Positions 22,698 to 33,169 of a DNA stretch of 64,000 bases are shown piece after piece. The notes below the pieces were generated by a model. It ran no database searches, was not told the DNA's origin, and saw only the letters and a list, made by a program, of their open reading frames with translations. A program made the translations under genes and the position numbers. The stretch's first letter is position 1; every line of letters starts with the position of its first letter. The stretch covers positions 35,516,309-35,580,308 of the forward strand of contig CM063506.1 in NCBI GenBank assembly GCA_032207245.1. The letters are read 5' to 3'. The DNA is from Pardosa pseudoannulata (taxonomy: Eukaryota; Arthropoda; Arachnida; Araneae; Lycosidae).

Positions 22698-23967
22698 TCA
22701 ACTACAAGAGTCGTGAATTCCGGCGCGGTTAGACATCTTTCTTTCAGAGAATATGTTTATAAAAAGCAACTGATTTTGGTAGCGCCATTTATAAATAACT
22801 TGGTTGATATATTGTCTAGTAGTACATCAATATCTAGCTTTATTTGGTTACATTAATTGTTACATTGTTTTTTGTATCTGAGCTTATACAGCATATGAGT
22901 AGAATTGAAAAATTCTATTAACAAGATTCTGAAAAATTTAATCAAGCTTTAAGGATCTGGATAATTTTATTTTTCCACATTCTGTGAGGCAAGTTCAAAT
23001 ACTCTTGTCAATTTTAAAGAGATTAGAAGGGAAAAAACCATTTAATTCTAAAGCAATAACTTTTAGATAGAAATTCGAAATGAATCTCACCATTAACTTA
23101 AGTAATTTAGGATAAGATAAAACTATACTCCATTTGGAGTCATGAAAAATTAGCTTGGGATTGCAAGATGGATGAAAAGTTGTAAATAAATTGACTGAAT
23201 ACAAATATGTCATTGATAAACTCTTTTGAAAAATATTGGTTTTTTAAAATGTAAAACTTCATTAAATTCTAAAAACAATATTTTTAAACAAAGATTTTAT
23301 AGAAAGAGGCTCTATACCTTTCAAATAGTTGTTCTAATATCTTGATCTTATTCAGGGTTCAAACCTCCTGTGTTTGTTTTAGATCTATGTATATAAAAGT
23401 TTTAGAAAATCCATCGCCGAATCTTAATTTAATCATTGGGGAAACCACATCCAAACTTGTTCCCCTTTCTCCGAAGAACTGGTTTTTATTTTGAAATCTG
23501 AAATTTGTTTTTTGTTATTCAATTTTCTACTATTCTCATTTTTAATCTTTTAATTTTCAATTTGTTTTTCTTCACTTAATTTATAAATCTTTAACTCTTT
23601 AATAACTTAATTCTTACTTCTTCACTTAATTTTCAATTCTTGTTTATTTCTATATAACTCAATTTTATAAGTGTTTTTGTGTTGAATGTTTATTTTTATT
23701 TTTATTTTAAATAGTTTTAGAACCTTTCCTTTTATTTTTCTCCAAATTTTCATCTGCTCCAAATTTCATCTTGTTTGGCGCAGTTTGTCCCTAAAGGATT
23801 TAGCGCTACTAAACTCCAACCAACCAACCTATTCAAGGTCATAATATTCCAGAAGCATCACAAGAGGCTTAAATGACTTGGGGGGGGGGAGTGATAAAGG
23901 CTGCAAAAATAAAACATTGCATTTTGATAAATTTTACACTTATATTACAATTTTGCATTGTTAAAAA
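22698..23967. other. non-coding stretch
   Basis: No supported gene or repeat family. The region 23480-23770 is strongly pyrimidine-rich on the plus strand (repeated 'ttcttca', 'cttaatttt'). Confidence 0.45.
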
Positions 23968-24765
23968 CAGGGTTGGCATGATTTAAATCAGGTGATTTTT
24001 TTAAAAAAATCATTGATTTAAATAATTTTTTTTCACTTCTTTTAAAACCTATATTCCAAAGAAAGGAGAACTGAGAATCAGTCAGCACAGTAATACCAAT
24101 AAGTAAATAAGTGTCAATAAATAGCATGTGCTTTCGGAGAATTTAGGGGTTGTTATCAGAAAATATGTAGCATGGGTAGTACAATGATTGATTGTGACTG
24201 GTTGAATTCATTTTATGTAATGGGAGGTAAAGAGAACTGAAATCCAGTTTGTCTACCAAATAACAACAGCCGTGGCTTCGTCTGCTGGAAAGACAGTTTC
24301 CTCCTTTTGGTATTGTTCATTCTAGCCTTCGTAACCAATGAAGAGTGGATAAATCATCAAAGCTAGTGTTTTTATTGAAACAATTAAATCCTTAATTCGG
24401 TACTTAAAAAAATATTTAAAATAATTGTGATTTGTTTTTTTAAATAAATAGTTTGCATTAAAAGAATATTTAATTTGTTCTTTTAATTGACATCTTATTG
24501 AGTTTGCACTATCCAATGACAAAATAATAGAATGTATTTAGTTTAAAATTTATATATTTAAGTTTAGGTAATCAGTGTGCAGAATATACTAGATAGATAA
24601 GATGTGACTTCTTATAACAAACTATTCTATGTATATTGCAAAAAACATAAAAACAACAATTAAAATTAGTATTCAGAAAAAAATAAAAAAAATCCGATTT
24701 AAATCAAAAAAATCTGATTTTTTTTTTTATTTCTTTAAAAAAATCATGATTTTTTTCCAATCCTG
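23968..24765 (+). mobile_element. hAT-type non-autonomous element, copy 1, perfect target duplication
   Basis: The 8-bp duplication GTTAAAAA is exact at 23960-23967 and 24766-24773. The ends are CAGGGTTGGCATGATTTAAA on the left and CAGGATTGGAAAAAAATCA on the right when reversed. Both ends continue into 'aaaaaatca/gatttaaatca' runs that can pair. The same element occurs inverted at 38986-39812. The frame for a hAT C-terminus seen in that copy is broken here (around 24220-24390, plus strand). Confidence 0.88.
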
Positions 24766-24875
24766 GTTAAAAATGGTGTTTGAAAAAAAATATATATACT
24801 GGGGAAAAATCGAAAACCAAGCACAAACAATTTTTTTTTTCATTTCGACTAATCTGAGACATCGACTTTTCTGTC

Positions 24876-24908
24876 TCGTGCTGCCAGGTATAACACCTGG
24901 CAGCACGA
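24876..24908. repeat. perfect 14-bp hairpin
   Basis: tcgtgctgccaggt, a 5-bp loop (ataac), then the exact reverse complement. It is GC-richer than its surroundings. Confidence 0.9.
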
Positions 24909-25561
24909 AAACTCAAATTTAAAGTCCCATTTGAGGTCTAGATAGATAAGAAACGCCACTGAAGGTAAAAGTTTTCCGAAAAATTATTATTTACAATCTT
25001 TATTACTTATACAGGATCCTCATGTGAGTGAGAGGGTTAAATATTGTGACAAAAAGTAAACTAAATTATTCTGACATTCAAGTTTCAAGCACACAATACG
25101 TAAATAGTGCACTTCCTGCTATAGCGGATGTCAAACTAGCGATGCGTGTCATTTGTACAATTTTGACCGCAAATTCTGTAAAACCCAAAGTAGTTGAGTC
25201 TTTTCATTATTTTGACCAAACTGTGGATGAATTCTTCCTGCAATCTGCAGCAAGGAAAGAGTTAAGTTTCAGAAACACAATTCGAATAAAAGGATGGTAA
25301 CTATCTTTTTATTACTATTTAGTCTGTTTCATTTTTTTATGCATAAAACAAGCTAAAATTCTGATTATTTTTGATCTGATTATTACCTGCCGTTTATCGG
25401 AATAGTACGAAGCCAAGTTTATGCTAAATAATTTACTACGCATGACTAGTATCGTTTCGTAAACTTCAAATAAGTACAAAATACACTTAAGGATTGTTAA
25501 AATTTACCTTTAATATGATTATTTTAAATAAAACTATGTTAGTCTAAGTAAAAGCTATATA
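24909..25561. other. non-coding or unassigned; one open frame at 25028-25300
   Basis: The plus-strand frame of 90 codons preceded by a stop at 25025 contains VKLAMRVICTILTANSVKP and HYFDQTVDEFFLQSAARKEL, which look like a real protein but match no family I recognise. An acceptor-like 'tatacag' lies at 25008-25014, and 'ggatggtaact' at its end could be a donor. It may be an exon fragment or transposon debris. Confidence 0.25.
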
Positions 25562-25695
25562 CGGTGGACTCCACTTAATGTGATCGCGGTTAATGTTATC
25601 AATCGCTTATTGTTATCGAAATCACTTGGTCCCGATTTTCTCTATTCATTTGTATGTTAAAATTATCGCTTTATGTGATCGTTACACCGGTTAGT
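25562..25695 (+). mobile_element. pogo/Tigger-like 5' end, fragment 1
   Basis: It follows TA and starts CGGTGGACTCCACTTAATG, the same terminal sequence as the element at 25801. It then runs through 'atcaatcgcttattgttatc' and stops where the Helitron 3' fragment begins. Confidence 0.7.
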
Positions 25696-25794
25696 GTTAA
25701 ACCTAACCTTCAAAACGGTCCAATTTATTTTTAAAAAAATTACAATTTTGAATTTAGAGCGTTAAAACAGGATAACGTATGTCAGGTCGTCTAG
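25696..25794 (+). mobile_element. Helitron-like 3' end fragment (family 3)
   Basis: 'cctaaccttcaaaac', then 'gagcgttaaaacaggataac', then 'gtcgtCTAG' followed by T. The same sequence forms the 3' part of the element at 34727-35375. Confidence 0.65.
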
Positions 25795-26489
25795 TATATA
25801 CAGTGGACTCCGCTTAATGTGAACGCGGTTAATGTCGTTATTAGATATCAATCGCTTATTGTTATCGAAATCACTTGGCCTATTCATTCTATGTTAAAAT
25901 TAATGTCTAATACAGGGTGTTGTGGAAATCGTCAAGGTCAAGTGGTTTGAGTTAAAATTAGGTCAAGGGGTAAAATTATATGAACATCGCATTAAACATA
26001 AAGAAAACAATAACATTTTCATACAGTTATATTCATTACATATTCATATACAGTAGACTTCCCTAAATGTGATTGCGATTAATGTTATCAATCGCTTATT
26101 GTTATCGAAATCACTTGGTCCCGATTTTCTCTATTCATTTATATGTTAAAATTATTGCTTTATGTGATCGTTACATCGGTTAATGTTATCAGTTTTCGAA
26201 CCTCATTTTAACTGGCAAAGGAATATTCACAATATATTCAGAAGGAACCCATTCTTTTCCTTCCCTTCGCTGTTGTTTGAATTTCCGAGAATTCTCCTCT
26301 TCGACGTAGGAAAATTGGGAATGAACAAAGGAGTGGAATATTACACGTTCCTTGATTTTTTTAGAAATACGCACACCAAGCTGATGGTCAATGGTTGTCA
26401 GATAAGCAGAAGGCAACACATTCTTATCGGAACTGAGAAGGAACTTATTCACATTTTATGCCTTGCTCGCTTACGTGCAACTTGTCGAT

Positions 26490-26570
26490 ATGGAAGCCAG
26501 AAAGCGAAATAATTTAACGTTAAAACAAAAGATCGAAATTTTAAATCGTTATGACAGGTTATGCTTACGA
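26490..26570 (+). pseudogene. N-terminus of a pogo/Tigger (CENP-B-like) transposase
   Basis: An ATG at about 26490 opens MEARKRNNLTLKQKIEILNR followed by YDR, the typical start of the first CENP-B helix-turn-helix (K-x-K-x-LTLK.K.EIL..Y). The similarity ends after about 24 residues, and the rest of the protein is missing. The 109-residue frame just upstream (26183-26512) is not recognised and ends in the frame before this start. Confidence 0.7.
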
Positions 26571-26775
26571 ACAATTTATCAAAGAACTTCTTAGAAAAAA
26601 TTTTAGACAGTCAACAATGGATCAATTTTTTAAAATTATTTATACAATTTTTATATTTTAAAGGATAATATACAGTATATAAATATAAGGTGTGATTTTC
26701 ATTTTGTTTTGAAATTTAGTACGTGGGAATTAAAGGGGGGGGGTAAATTTATCTAATTTTGCATATAGTTTATTG

Positions 26776-26958
26776 GCCGAACGATGGCGGATTGGTTAGG
26801 GTGCTGGCCTTCGGTCCCGGAGTTCGTGGGTTCGAATCCCACTGTGGCATGGATGTTTGTAGCCGTTCGGAATCGGCTTTAAGCTGTAGATCCCGGTCTC
26901 ATTAGCCCTCGTGTTGCAAAAAGTAGACCGTAGCACTCCAAACCAAACCAAATGAAAT
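26776..26958 (+). repeat. complete tRNA-derived SINE with 14-bp target duplication
   Basis: The head resembles a tRNA gene, with a box-A-like 'tggttagggtgctgg' and box B 'ggttcgaatccc'. The body reads 'ggatgtttgtagccgttcgg', 'aatcggctttaagctgtag', 'ccggtctcattagccctcgtg', 'gtagaccgtagcactccaaa' (in parts), and ends in an A/C-rich tail. The flanks CATATAGTTTATTG (26762-26775) and CATATCGTTTATTG (26959-26972) differ at one base, the sign of LINE-driven insertion. At least eight further full or partial copies are in this window. Confidence 0.88.
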
Positions 26959-27041
26959 CATATCGTTTATTGTTATCAATCGGTTATTGTTATCGAAATC
27001 GCGGTGACCCAAACTGATCTCATTAAGCGGAGTCCACTGTA

Positions 27042-28082
27042 CATTTTTTTAAATCTAAGATTTGCTAATTTTTTTAGTCGATTAACTTCTTCTTGTGAGG
27101 AAATTTCTAGATATGATAATTCGAATATTCGACTTCTTGAGGTTCTTCACACCTGATTGATTGTTCTTTTTACTGGGAAATGTTCCTAGTTTGCTGGAAT
27201 AAATAAAAATTTTCACAATTAAATTCTCATACATTATAAAGTATTTGTTACGAGTATCATCTATCTATCATTATTCACTAAGCAAAATAAGTCCTGCTTT
27301 AGATGTATTAGATCTTTCGGGCTTTTTTCCCCCTTGCTACAAATTATTTAGCTTAGTGATAAAGTCATAATTGATTCCTAGGCTTCTATTACTTAGACTT
27401 GATTCTCCCTGGCAACTTTCCCTATAAAAGATTACAATTATTTTCACACCTTCGTTTAAAAACGAAGGTGTGAAAAGAATATTTTAGTTCAATATAATAT
27501 CACGTACAACTTTTGACCAGGACTATACCTATACTCGGTGTAAACTCAATAGGCACTTCAAGGTCACTGATTTTTCCCCGATGACCAACTGTAACTATGG
27601 TAGCGACAGTTGGGGAAAGACTTTACTCTTTTTTCCCACTGTGTTAAGGGGTGTCATGCATCGTGTGGGGAGGTAAACTTTCTATTCCAAAATTGCACTG
27701 TATTAATTATTTTATTATTTTACAAGAATTGAAAGAGGTCTTAATGCAATAACAATATTTTGTAAAATTTTATTATGTATTTAAAGATTTATGGTCTGTT
27801 GGCACATTTTTAGAAAGTGAAAATTTCTTTAGAAGGTACAGATTCCTAATGTTTTAGTAAGAATTCTAAATTAAAATAAATTTTTTTATTTTTACAAGAA
27901 CATCTATGATTTATTATAAACTTTTTATAAATATTGTTAAACATTTCTTTATGTAAATAGTTTTTATGCACAACTGAAAATTTTAACTTTGCTTATAATT
28001 CGTAATTTGTTAAAAAAACTGTATTAAAAAGCTTTAAAAACTAAATAAAAAATATTTCCTGTTTTTTAGTTAAACGGCTTTT
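27042..28082. other. non-coding stretch
   Basis: AT-rich, apart from a moderately GC-rich part at 27490-27670. A perfect hairpin lies at 27441-27476. No gene is recognised. Confidence 0.45.
27441..27476. repeat. perfect 17-bp hairpin
   Basis: ttttcacaccttcgttt, a 2-bp loop, then the exact reverse complement. Confidence 0.9.
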
Positions 28083-28361
28083 TAAAGGCAGAAAAGGTGA
28101 CACTTTTGTCGAAATCATCTAATTCTGTTACGCGCCTTTTATGTGAAATTTTTTTTTTAATATTGTCGCAGTTCTGGATCGGTACAAATTCTTTTAGAAA
28201 TACCACGGGCATCAGCAGTTGCTTGTTGAGTTTACTAAAACAATTCCAAAACTGTAGCAACTGGATTGGATTCAACAAGACCTTTCAAGTACCTGTGTAC
28301 GTTAAATATCAGTATTTTGTACTGTTTTCTAACATCAAAACTAGCCATTACAGGAAATATT
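28083..28361 (-). pseudogene. N-terminal fragment of a DDE-type transposase (Tc1-mariner/IS630 relative)
   Basis: Pieces in different minus-strand frames follow the order of a transposase N-terminus found widely in arthropods. The first, at the right end, is ILIFNVHRYLKGLVESNP, then VATVLEL. After a frame change comes QQATADARGISKRICTD, the helix-turn-helix recognition part, and then in another frame KKISHKRRVTELDDFDKS. The catalytic part that should follow is absent. At least two frameshifts show a dead copy. The family assignment rests on my memory of these motifs. Confidence 0.55.
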
Positions 28362-28800
28362 TTATAAAGTAAAAAATTAATAATAAAAATTAAAAATAAA
28401 TATGAAGCAAAATTTAAATAAAACAATGAATTAAAAGATGAAAAATGAGAGTGTAATATCAGATAAGCGTAAAATAAATATCCACGAGAAGAAAGAAATG
28501 CAAGAAATTGGAATCAAATCCTCAACTGAAGTGCTGAAAATAAGTGTGAATGCACATGCTTCTTGATCGCTACCATAGTAACCGATGACTGGGGAAACGA
28601 GAAAGTGTAACCTTGAAGCGCCAATAGATTTTACATGGACTATAGTCAGTAGGGAAAGTGAGCGGCTGCCTGCTGCGGCAAAATTTAGAAGCGGCAAAAC
28701 TGCCTAGAGAGTAAAATAAATAAACAAACACAACCACAAAAATATATTTTGATTCTTGAATCTAGAAAAAAAACTGAGAAATAATGTTTTTTATTAGAAA
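28362..28800. other. non-coding stretch
   Basis: The open frames at 28431-28697 and 28235-28426 are not supported as genes, apart from the transposase piece described at 28083-28361. Confidence 0.4.
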
Positions 28801-29464
28801 CTAGCATATAGCCCGTCATATGACGGGATCAGTAAAATTTTTAATTTTCCAGAATTGTAAACTACCCTATGAGGCAGGTAAAAAAAAGAAGGTTTTTTTA
28901 TTGACTGAGAATTATCTTGCAGCAAAAAATAATCGTTGATTGAATTTTAAATTATCACATACGTACCTAATCTATTATTTAAGAGAAATATAAAAGAAAA
29001 TTAATTACGTAATATATAAGTTCAGTGATAAAACGTGTGAAAATAATGCAGACGATATTTAAATAATTTAAAATAAGAAATTATTAAATGAGATGGTTAA
29101 AGGAATGACGTCATAATGATAGAAAAATGTTTTTTTTCATCTATTTATTCTATAATAAATTGATAAATTTAATCGCCTGCTCTTAATCGGGGGAAAATGG
29201 GGCTTGAAATAATCGCATTAAATTCTCGAAAAGGGGGGAAGGAGTGAATTTCAATATTTTTGCTGTGATATGAAGCTTATTTATACCAATTTATTTTAGA
29301 ATCAGATCGATAGTTAAGGAGAAAATAAACTTTACTCGCTTTAAATTTTGCTAACCATAACTCATTAAGAATTCAATATGGAGCCTATTTCCATTCCAGG
29401 TCCAACCGCTTCAAAAATTCGTGGACAGACGGACAGATAACTTAGGTTATTATTATATAGGGGA
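28801..29464 (-). mobile_element. non-autonomous Helitron-like element (family 2, copy 1)
   Basis: Read on the minus strand it starts TCCCCTATATAATAATAACC and ends with the 16-bp palindrome CCCGTCATATGACGGG, seven bases, then CTAG and T. A 3' hairpin a few bases before a CTRR end is the Helitron hallmark. Shared inner words with the copy at 29930-32783 include 'gtccaaccgcttcaaaaatt' and 'gataaatttaatc.cctgct'. The base before TC is G rather than the expected A. Confidence 0.75.
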
Positions 29465-30141
29465 CTAGACTTGTGAACTGTTACTATTATGTTATTGTTA
29501 TTGTTGTGTAGTTAGTTGTAAGTTAAATTTTAAGATAAAAGTTAACTTAGGTGGGGGAATGTCAAATCGTCTGTTAAAATTGATGTTCTACCCACACATA
29601 TTATCTTTTTTATTTTATTTTTTCTCTGTAAGTTGCGAGTGGCAACGAACGATTTTGTTTAGTGAAAACATGGCTGTTCTTTCGTATGCGAGAAAAATGG
29701 CTCTTGAGTTGCTTTTGTGCTTTAATATGTTAATATTATTTACGCCATAAATTCTTCTATGTGACATTTTCTGTGTATTTAAAGATCTCGCATACGTAAA
29801 TATAATAAAAAGTGTTTTATATTAAAAGGGCGTCTGTTTTGAGCAATTAATTAACGCCATTGAGAACATTCTTCAGTATCACACTTCTGATTTCGAAACC
29901 CAGTGATTATTTGGTGGTATATATGAATGGTATCGAAAATGATAAATTTAATCACCTGCTTTTAACGGGGGGAGAATAAGGCTTGAAATAATAGCATTAA
30001 ACGTTAAAAAAGGGGGGGATGGCTTAGATTTTGAACTTGCTTTGAATTTTGCTAACCCTAACTCATAAAAAATTCAATATGGATGCCTGTATCCGTTCCA
30101 GGTACAACCGCTTCAAAAATTTGCCGACAGACACCTTAGGC

Positions 30142-32758
30142 CAGTGTTTCTCAACCTTTTAGTATTCACGGCCCAATTTTCAATCATAATTTTCATCGCG
30201 CCCCCCTCCCCACCGCGTACAATAAAATGTATACAATAATAATGTATTTTGAGCATTTTGGCGCTAAACCTGCACTACAACCTTAATTTTAAACTTTGCA
30301 AATTTCCAAGAATACGGAAATTTATTGACATTTTGCAACACTGATACTCAGCATTGAAAAAACAATAATCCTATGCCTTTTTATTGCTCTTGCGTCCCGC
30401 CATGTCGGGCATTCTCACGGTTTCGCGAGAAGTTTCGATTTGTCTGGAATTTGTCTGGTCAGCTTAAAAGTTAAGTTAGGAGCGTGCGCAGATGTGAACA
30501 AATGTTTTCTCATAGGGAGAAGGAGAAAGTTCTATGACGCCAATTTCAATTCCAGACAATCTCATTCGAGTCGATCCTTCTTATCGCTATTGAATCTATT
30601 CTTAATGTGTATGTTATATATATTTTCGTGTAATTGCAATTCACGGTATTAAATATTCACGGCAGCAGACTTATGCAGAATCATGGATAAATTTTTAAGC
30701 GGGCGTAAGCGAGCATTAGACGATAGACAAGCATCAACAAGTACACAGACGAGCGTGGTTCCGAAAATAAAATCAAGAAAATATTCTCAAGAATACTTAA
30801 ATTTTGGGTTCACTAGTACTGAAGTAAATGAAGAAGAAAGGCCCCTGTGTATCATTTGCTCAAAAATGTTGGCGGCAGACAGCATGAAACCTAATAAACT
30901 TAAACGACATTTGGAAACGCTTCATAGTGAGTACGTAAACAAACCCAGAGAATTCTTCGAATTAAAATTAAAATCATATGAAAAGCAAAAATCATTGTTT
31001 AAAAAAACTTTTTCTGTGAATGAAAAAGCTTTAATTGCCTCTTACAAACTTTCATATAAAATAGCCAGATGTAAAAAGCCTCACACCATTGGTGAAGAGC
31101 TTATTTTGCCAGCCGCAATTGAGATTGTAGAAATTATGTTTGGAGATAATTTTGCAAAACAATTGCAGTCTATACCTGTTTCAAATGATACTGTTGCCCG
31201 TCGAATTGCTGATATAGCTGAAGATGTAGAGTGTCAGCTTTTGTCGAAGTTGCGTGACAAATTGTTTTCAATACAACTCGATGAGGCAACAGATAGTAAT
31301 AAAGATGCTCATTTCATTGCCTATGTTAGATTTTGTGATGATTTGTCAGTAGTAGAAGAATTACTTTTCTGCAAACCAATAGAACTCAAAGCAACAGCAC
31401 TCACATTATTTGCTATCTTAAATGATTTTATGAACGAGGCAAACATAGAATGGAAAAATTGCGTCGGAATATGCACCGATGGTGCTCGTTCTATGTCCGG
31501 AAGATTCCAAAGTATTCAAGCACTTGTGAAACAAAAATCGCCACAGTGCGTCTGGACACATTGCATGATCCACAGAGAAGCTTTGGCTTCCAAAGAAATG
31601 AGTCCTGGTTTGAATATTGTGTTAACTACGGTTGTAACCGTAGTAAATTATATAAAAATGAGACCCCTGAAATCAAGAATCTTTTCCGCACTTTGTAAAG
31701 ACATGGGTGCAGTACATTCAGCGTTACTATTTTATTGCGAGGCAAGATGGTTATCACGAGGGAAATTTTTGCAACGTGTTTATGAATTAAAAGAAGAAAT
31801 CGCCGTTTTCCTAGAAGAGGAAAACAGACCGGAAGCTGAGAATTTTCGCGATAGTTTATTTGTGATGAAATTGAGCTACATGGTCGACATATTCGAGAAA
31901 TTAAATAACTTGAATCTTCATCTGCAAGGAGCAAATACACATATATTGGATACGAGTGATAAAGTTAATGCTTTTTGTAGGAAATTGGAACTGTGGAGCA
32001 GAAATTTAAAGCAAGAAAACTTAACAATGTTTGCAAATTTGAATGATTGTATTAAAACTTACAAGGCTGAAGAACAACATGTAAAAGTTGTTTTTGCAAC
32101 CATTGAAAATCATTTAGCAATGCTAGCAAAGAATTTTAAAAAGTACTTTCTTGCTGACGACAAACTGATATCAAGTTACAAGTGGGTGAGGGATCCATTT
32201 CAAAATACTCCCGAAGGACTCTCAATTGAAGAGGAAGAAACCTTCATAGACTTCACGGCAAGCGGCGAAACCAAAAGACAATTTAGTAATAAATCACTCT
32301 TTGAATTTTGGGCAGGAGTGGATGATGAGTTTTCTGCACTAAAAACAAGGGCATTTCGCATTCTACTACCATTTTCAACATCTTACCTTTGTGAAACTGG
32401 ATTTTCTGCGGTGGCTTCTTTGAAGACAAAATATAGATCTCAGCTAAATATAGAAAAAGAACTGAGAGTGTCTATTTCTAATATTAAACCCTCCTTCGAA
32501 AAACTTTGCTCTGAAAGACAGGCCCAAGGAAGTCACTAATAATTATTAAATTTGTTTTTAATTTAGTAAGTTGTTTTAATTTAATAAGTTAATTATTAAA
32601 TATGTCGAAATGTATTTTGTTTTGTATGTGTGTGTTCTTTCCTTTCCGTCCCTTAATCAATTTTTTTAAATAACATTTTCTCTTGGATATGCTCGCGCCC
32701 CCCATTAGTGTGCTCGCGCCCCCCTAGGGGGTCGCGCCCCACAGGTTGAGAATCACTG
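30142..32758 (+). mobile_element. apparently complete hAT transposon, 2617 bp
   Basis: The 8-bp target duplication CCTTAGGC is exact at 30134-30141 and 32759-32766. The ends are CAGTGTTTCTCAACCTTTT and, reversed, CAGTGATTCTCAACCTGTG, followed on both sides by C-rich 'cgcgcccccc' stretches. It carries one uninterrupted transposase gene. It has inserted into an older Helitron-like repeat, which shows that it arrived later. Confidence 0.93.
30683..32539 (+). CDS. intact hAT transposase, ZBED5-like, 618 aa
   Basis: The protein would cut and rejoin the ends of the surrounding hAT element in the nucleus. A BED-type zinc finger lies at about residues 40-90 (LCIICSKMLAADSMK, then LKRHLETLHSEY). The RNase H-like catalytic part follows: FSIQLDEATD with the first Asp, GICTDGARSMSGR with the second Asp, WTHCMIHREALA, then EARWLSRGKFLQRVYEL. 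The C-terminal dimerisation region has FRILLPFSTSYLCETGFSAV with the likely catalytic Glu, then ASLKTKYRSQLNIEKELRV. There is no stop or frameshift in 618 codons, about the usual length of ZBED5/FAM200-like transposases. The ATG at 30683 lies 541 bp inside the left end and is followed directly by MDKFLSGRKR, the usual start of this group. It could be a working transposase; the alternative, a domesticated host gene, is less likely given exact transposon ends and a target duplication. Confidence 0.93.
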   Translation: MDKFLSGRKRALDDRQASTSTQTSVVPKIKSRKYSQEYLNFGFTSTEVNEEERPLCIICSKMLAADSMKPNKLKRHLETLHSEYVNKPREFFELKLKSYEKQKSLFKKTFSVNEKALIASYKLSYKIARCKKPHTIGEELILPAAIEIVEIMFGDNFAKQLQSIPVSNDTVARRIADIAEDVECQLLSKLRDKLFSIQLDEATDSNKDAHFIAYVRFCDDLSVVEELLFCKPIELKATALTLFAILNDFMNEANIEWKNCVGICTDGARSMSGRFQSIQALVKQKSPQCVWTHCMIHREALASKEMSPGLNIVLTTVVTVVNYIKMRPLKSRIFSALCKDMGAVHSALLFYCEARWLSRGKFLQRVYELKEEIAVFLEEENRPEAENFRDSLFVMKLSYMVDIFEKLNNLNLHLQGANTHILDTSDKVNAFCRKLELWSRNLKQENLTMFANLNDCIKTYKAEEQHVKVVFATIENHLAMLAKNFKKYFLADDKLISSYKWVRDPFQNTPEGLSIEEEETFIDFTASGETKRQFSNKSLFEFWAGVDDEFSALKTRAFRILLPFSTSYLCETGFSAVASLKTKYRSQLNIEKELRVSISNIKPSFEKLCSERQAQGSH

Positions 32759-32783
32759 CCTTAGGCTATTATTATATAGGGGA

Positions 32784-33169
32784 TTAAAAAAAAATTAAAG
32801 GCTTGGAGAACGGTAATTTTTGAGTTTGCTTACGGTGGTAAAAGCTGTAGGACCGGCTCTGGTTTCAACCTGTGCGAAAACTTCTTCTTCACCAGTATTG
32901 ACTTAGATGACCCACACCCACATCCAACTGAAGAAGTTTATGGATGCAAAAGCCTAAGTGGGTGGGGAGAACCTTTCGACATTATTTATTTTAATGTTAT
33001 GAACTGAATTATTAACTTGAAAAACACTTTTTTTATACCTATCATTATTTTTACCCAAGTATTTTCCCTCATTTTAAAATTTATTTTGTATATAACAGTA
33101 GTTTGAATTTAATATATTATAAATTTCCTTTAACTTTTTAATATGATTACGATTATTATCTATTTTTTT
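32784..33169. other. non-coding stretch
   Basis: A moderately GC-rich part at 32815-32970 contains no frame I can assign. The remainder is AT-rich. Confidence 0.4.

Larger units (their letters stand above)
25801..27039 (+). mobile_element. pogo/Tigger-like element with TA target site
   Basis: TA flanks are at 25799-25800 and 27040-27041. The two ends share an exact 19-bp inverted repeat, CAGTGGACTCCGCTTAATG. A second related 5' end, TA then CAGTAGACTTCCCTAAATG, starts inside at 26051, so at least two insertions are stacked here. At 26490 onward the N-terminus of a CENP-B/Tigger-type transposase is encoded. A SINE has inserted at 26776. The catalytic domain is absent, so the element is non-autonomous. 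Confidence 0.82.
29930..32783 (-). mobile_element. Helitron-like element (family 2, copy 2), split by a hAT
   Basis: The two flanks of the complete hAT join into one copy of the family: 'acaaccgcttcaaaaatttg' and 'cgacagacaccttagg' on the left, 'ttaggctattattatatagg' on the right. The minus-strand start TCCCCTATATAATAATAGCC ends at 32783 and is preceded by A. The 3' end with the hairpin and CTAG is not found, so the left end is truncated. Confidence 0.75.

Noticed and set aside
22662..22856. 64-codon frame starting in the 20-bp hairpin
   Set aside because: No family match, no splice support, and the start lies within the palindrome.
31450..31940. Other frames of 82 and 104 codons within the hAT transposase
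   Set aside because: Shadows of the intact 618-codon frame.
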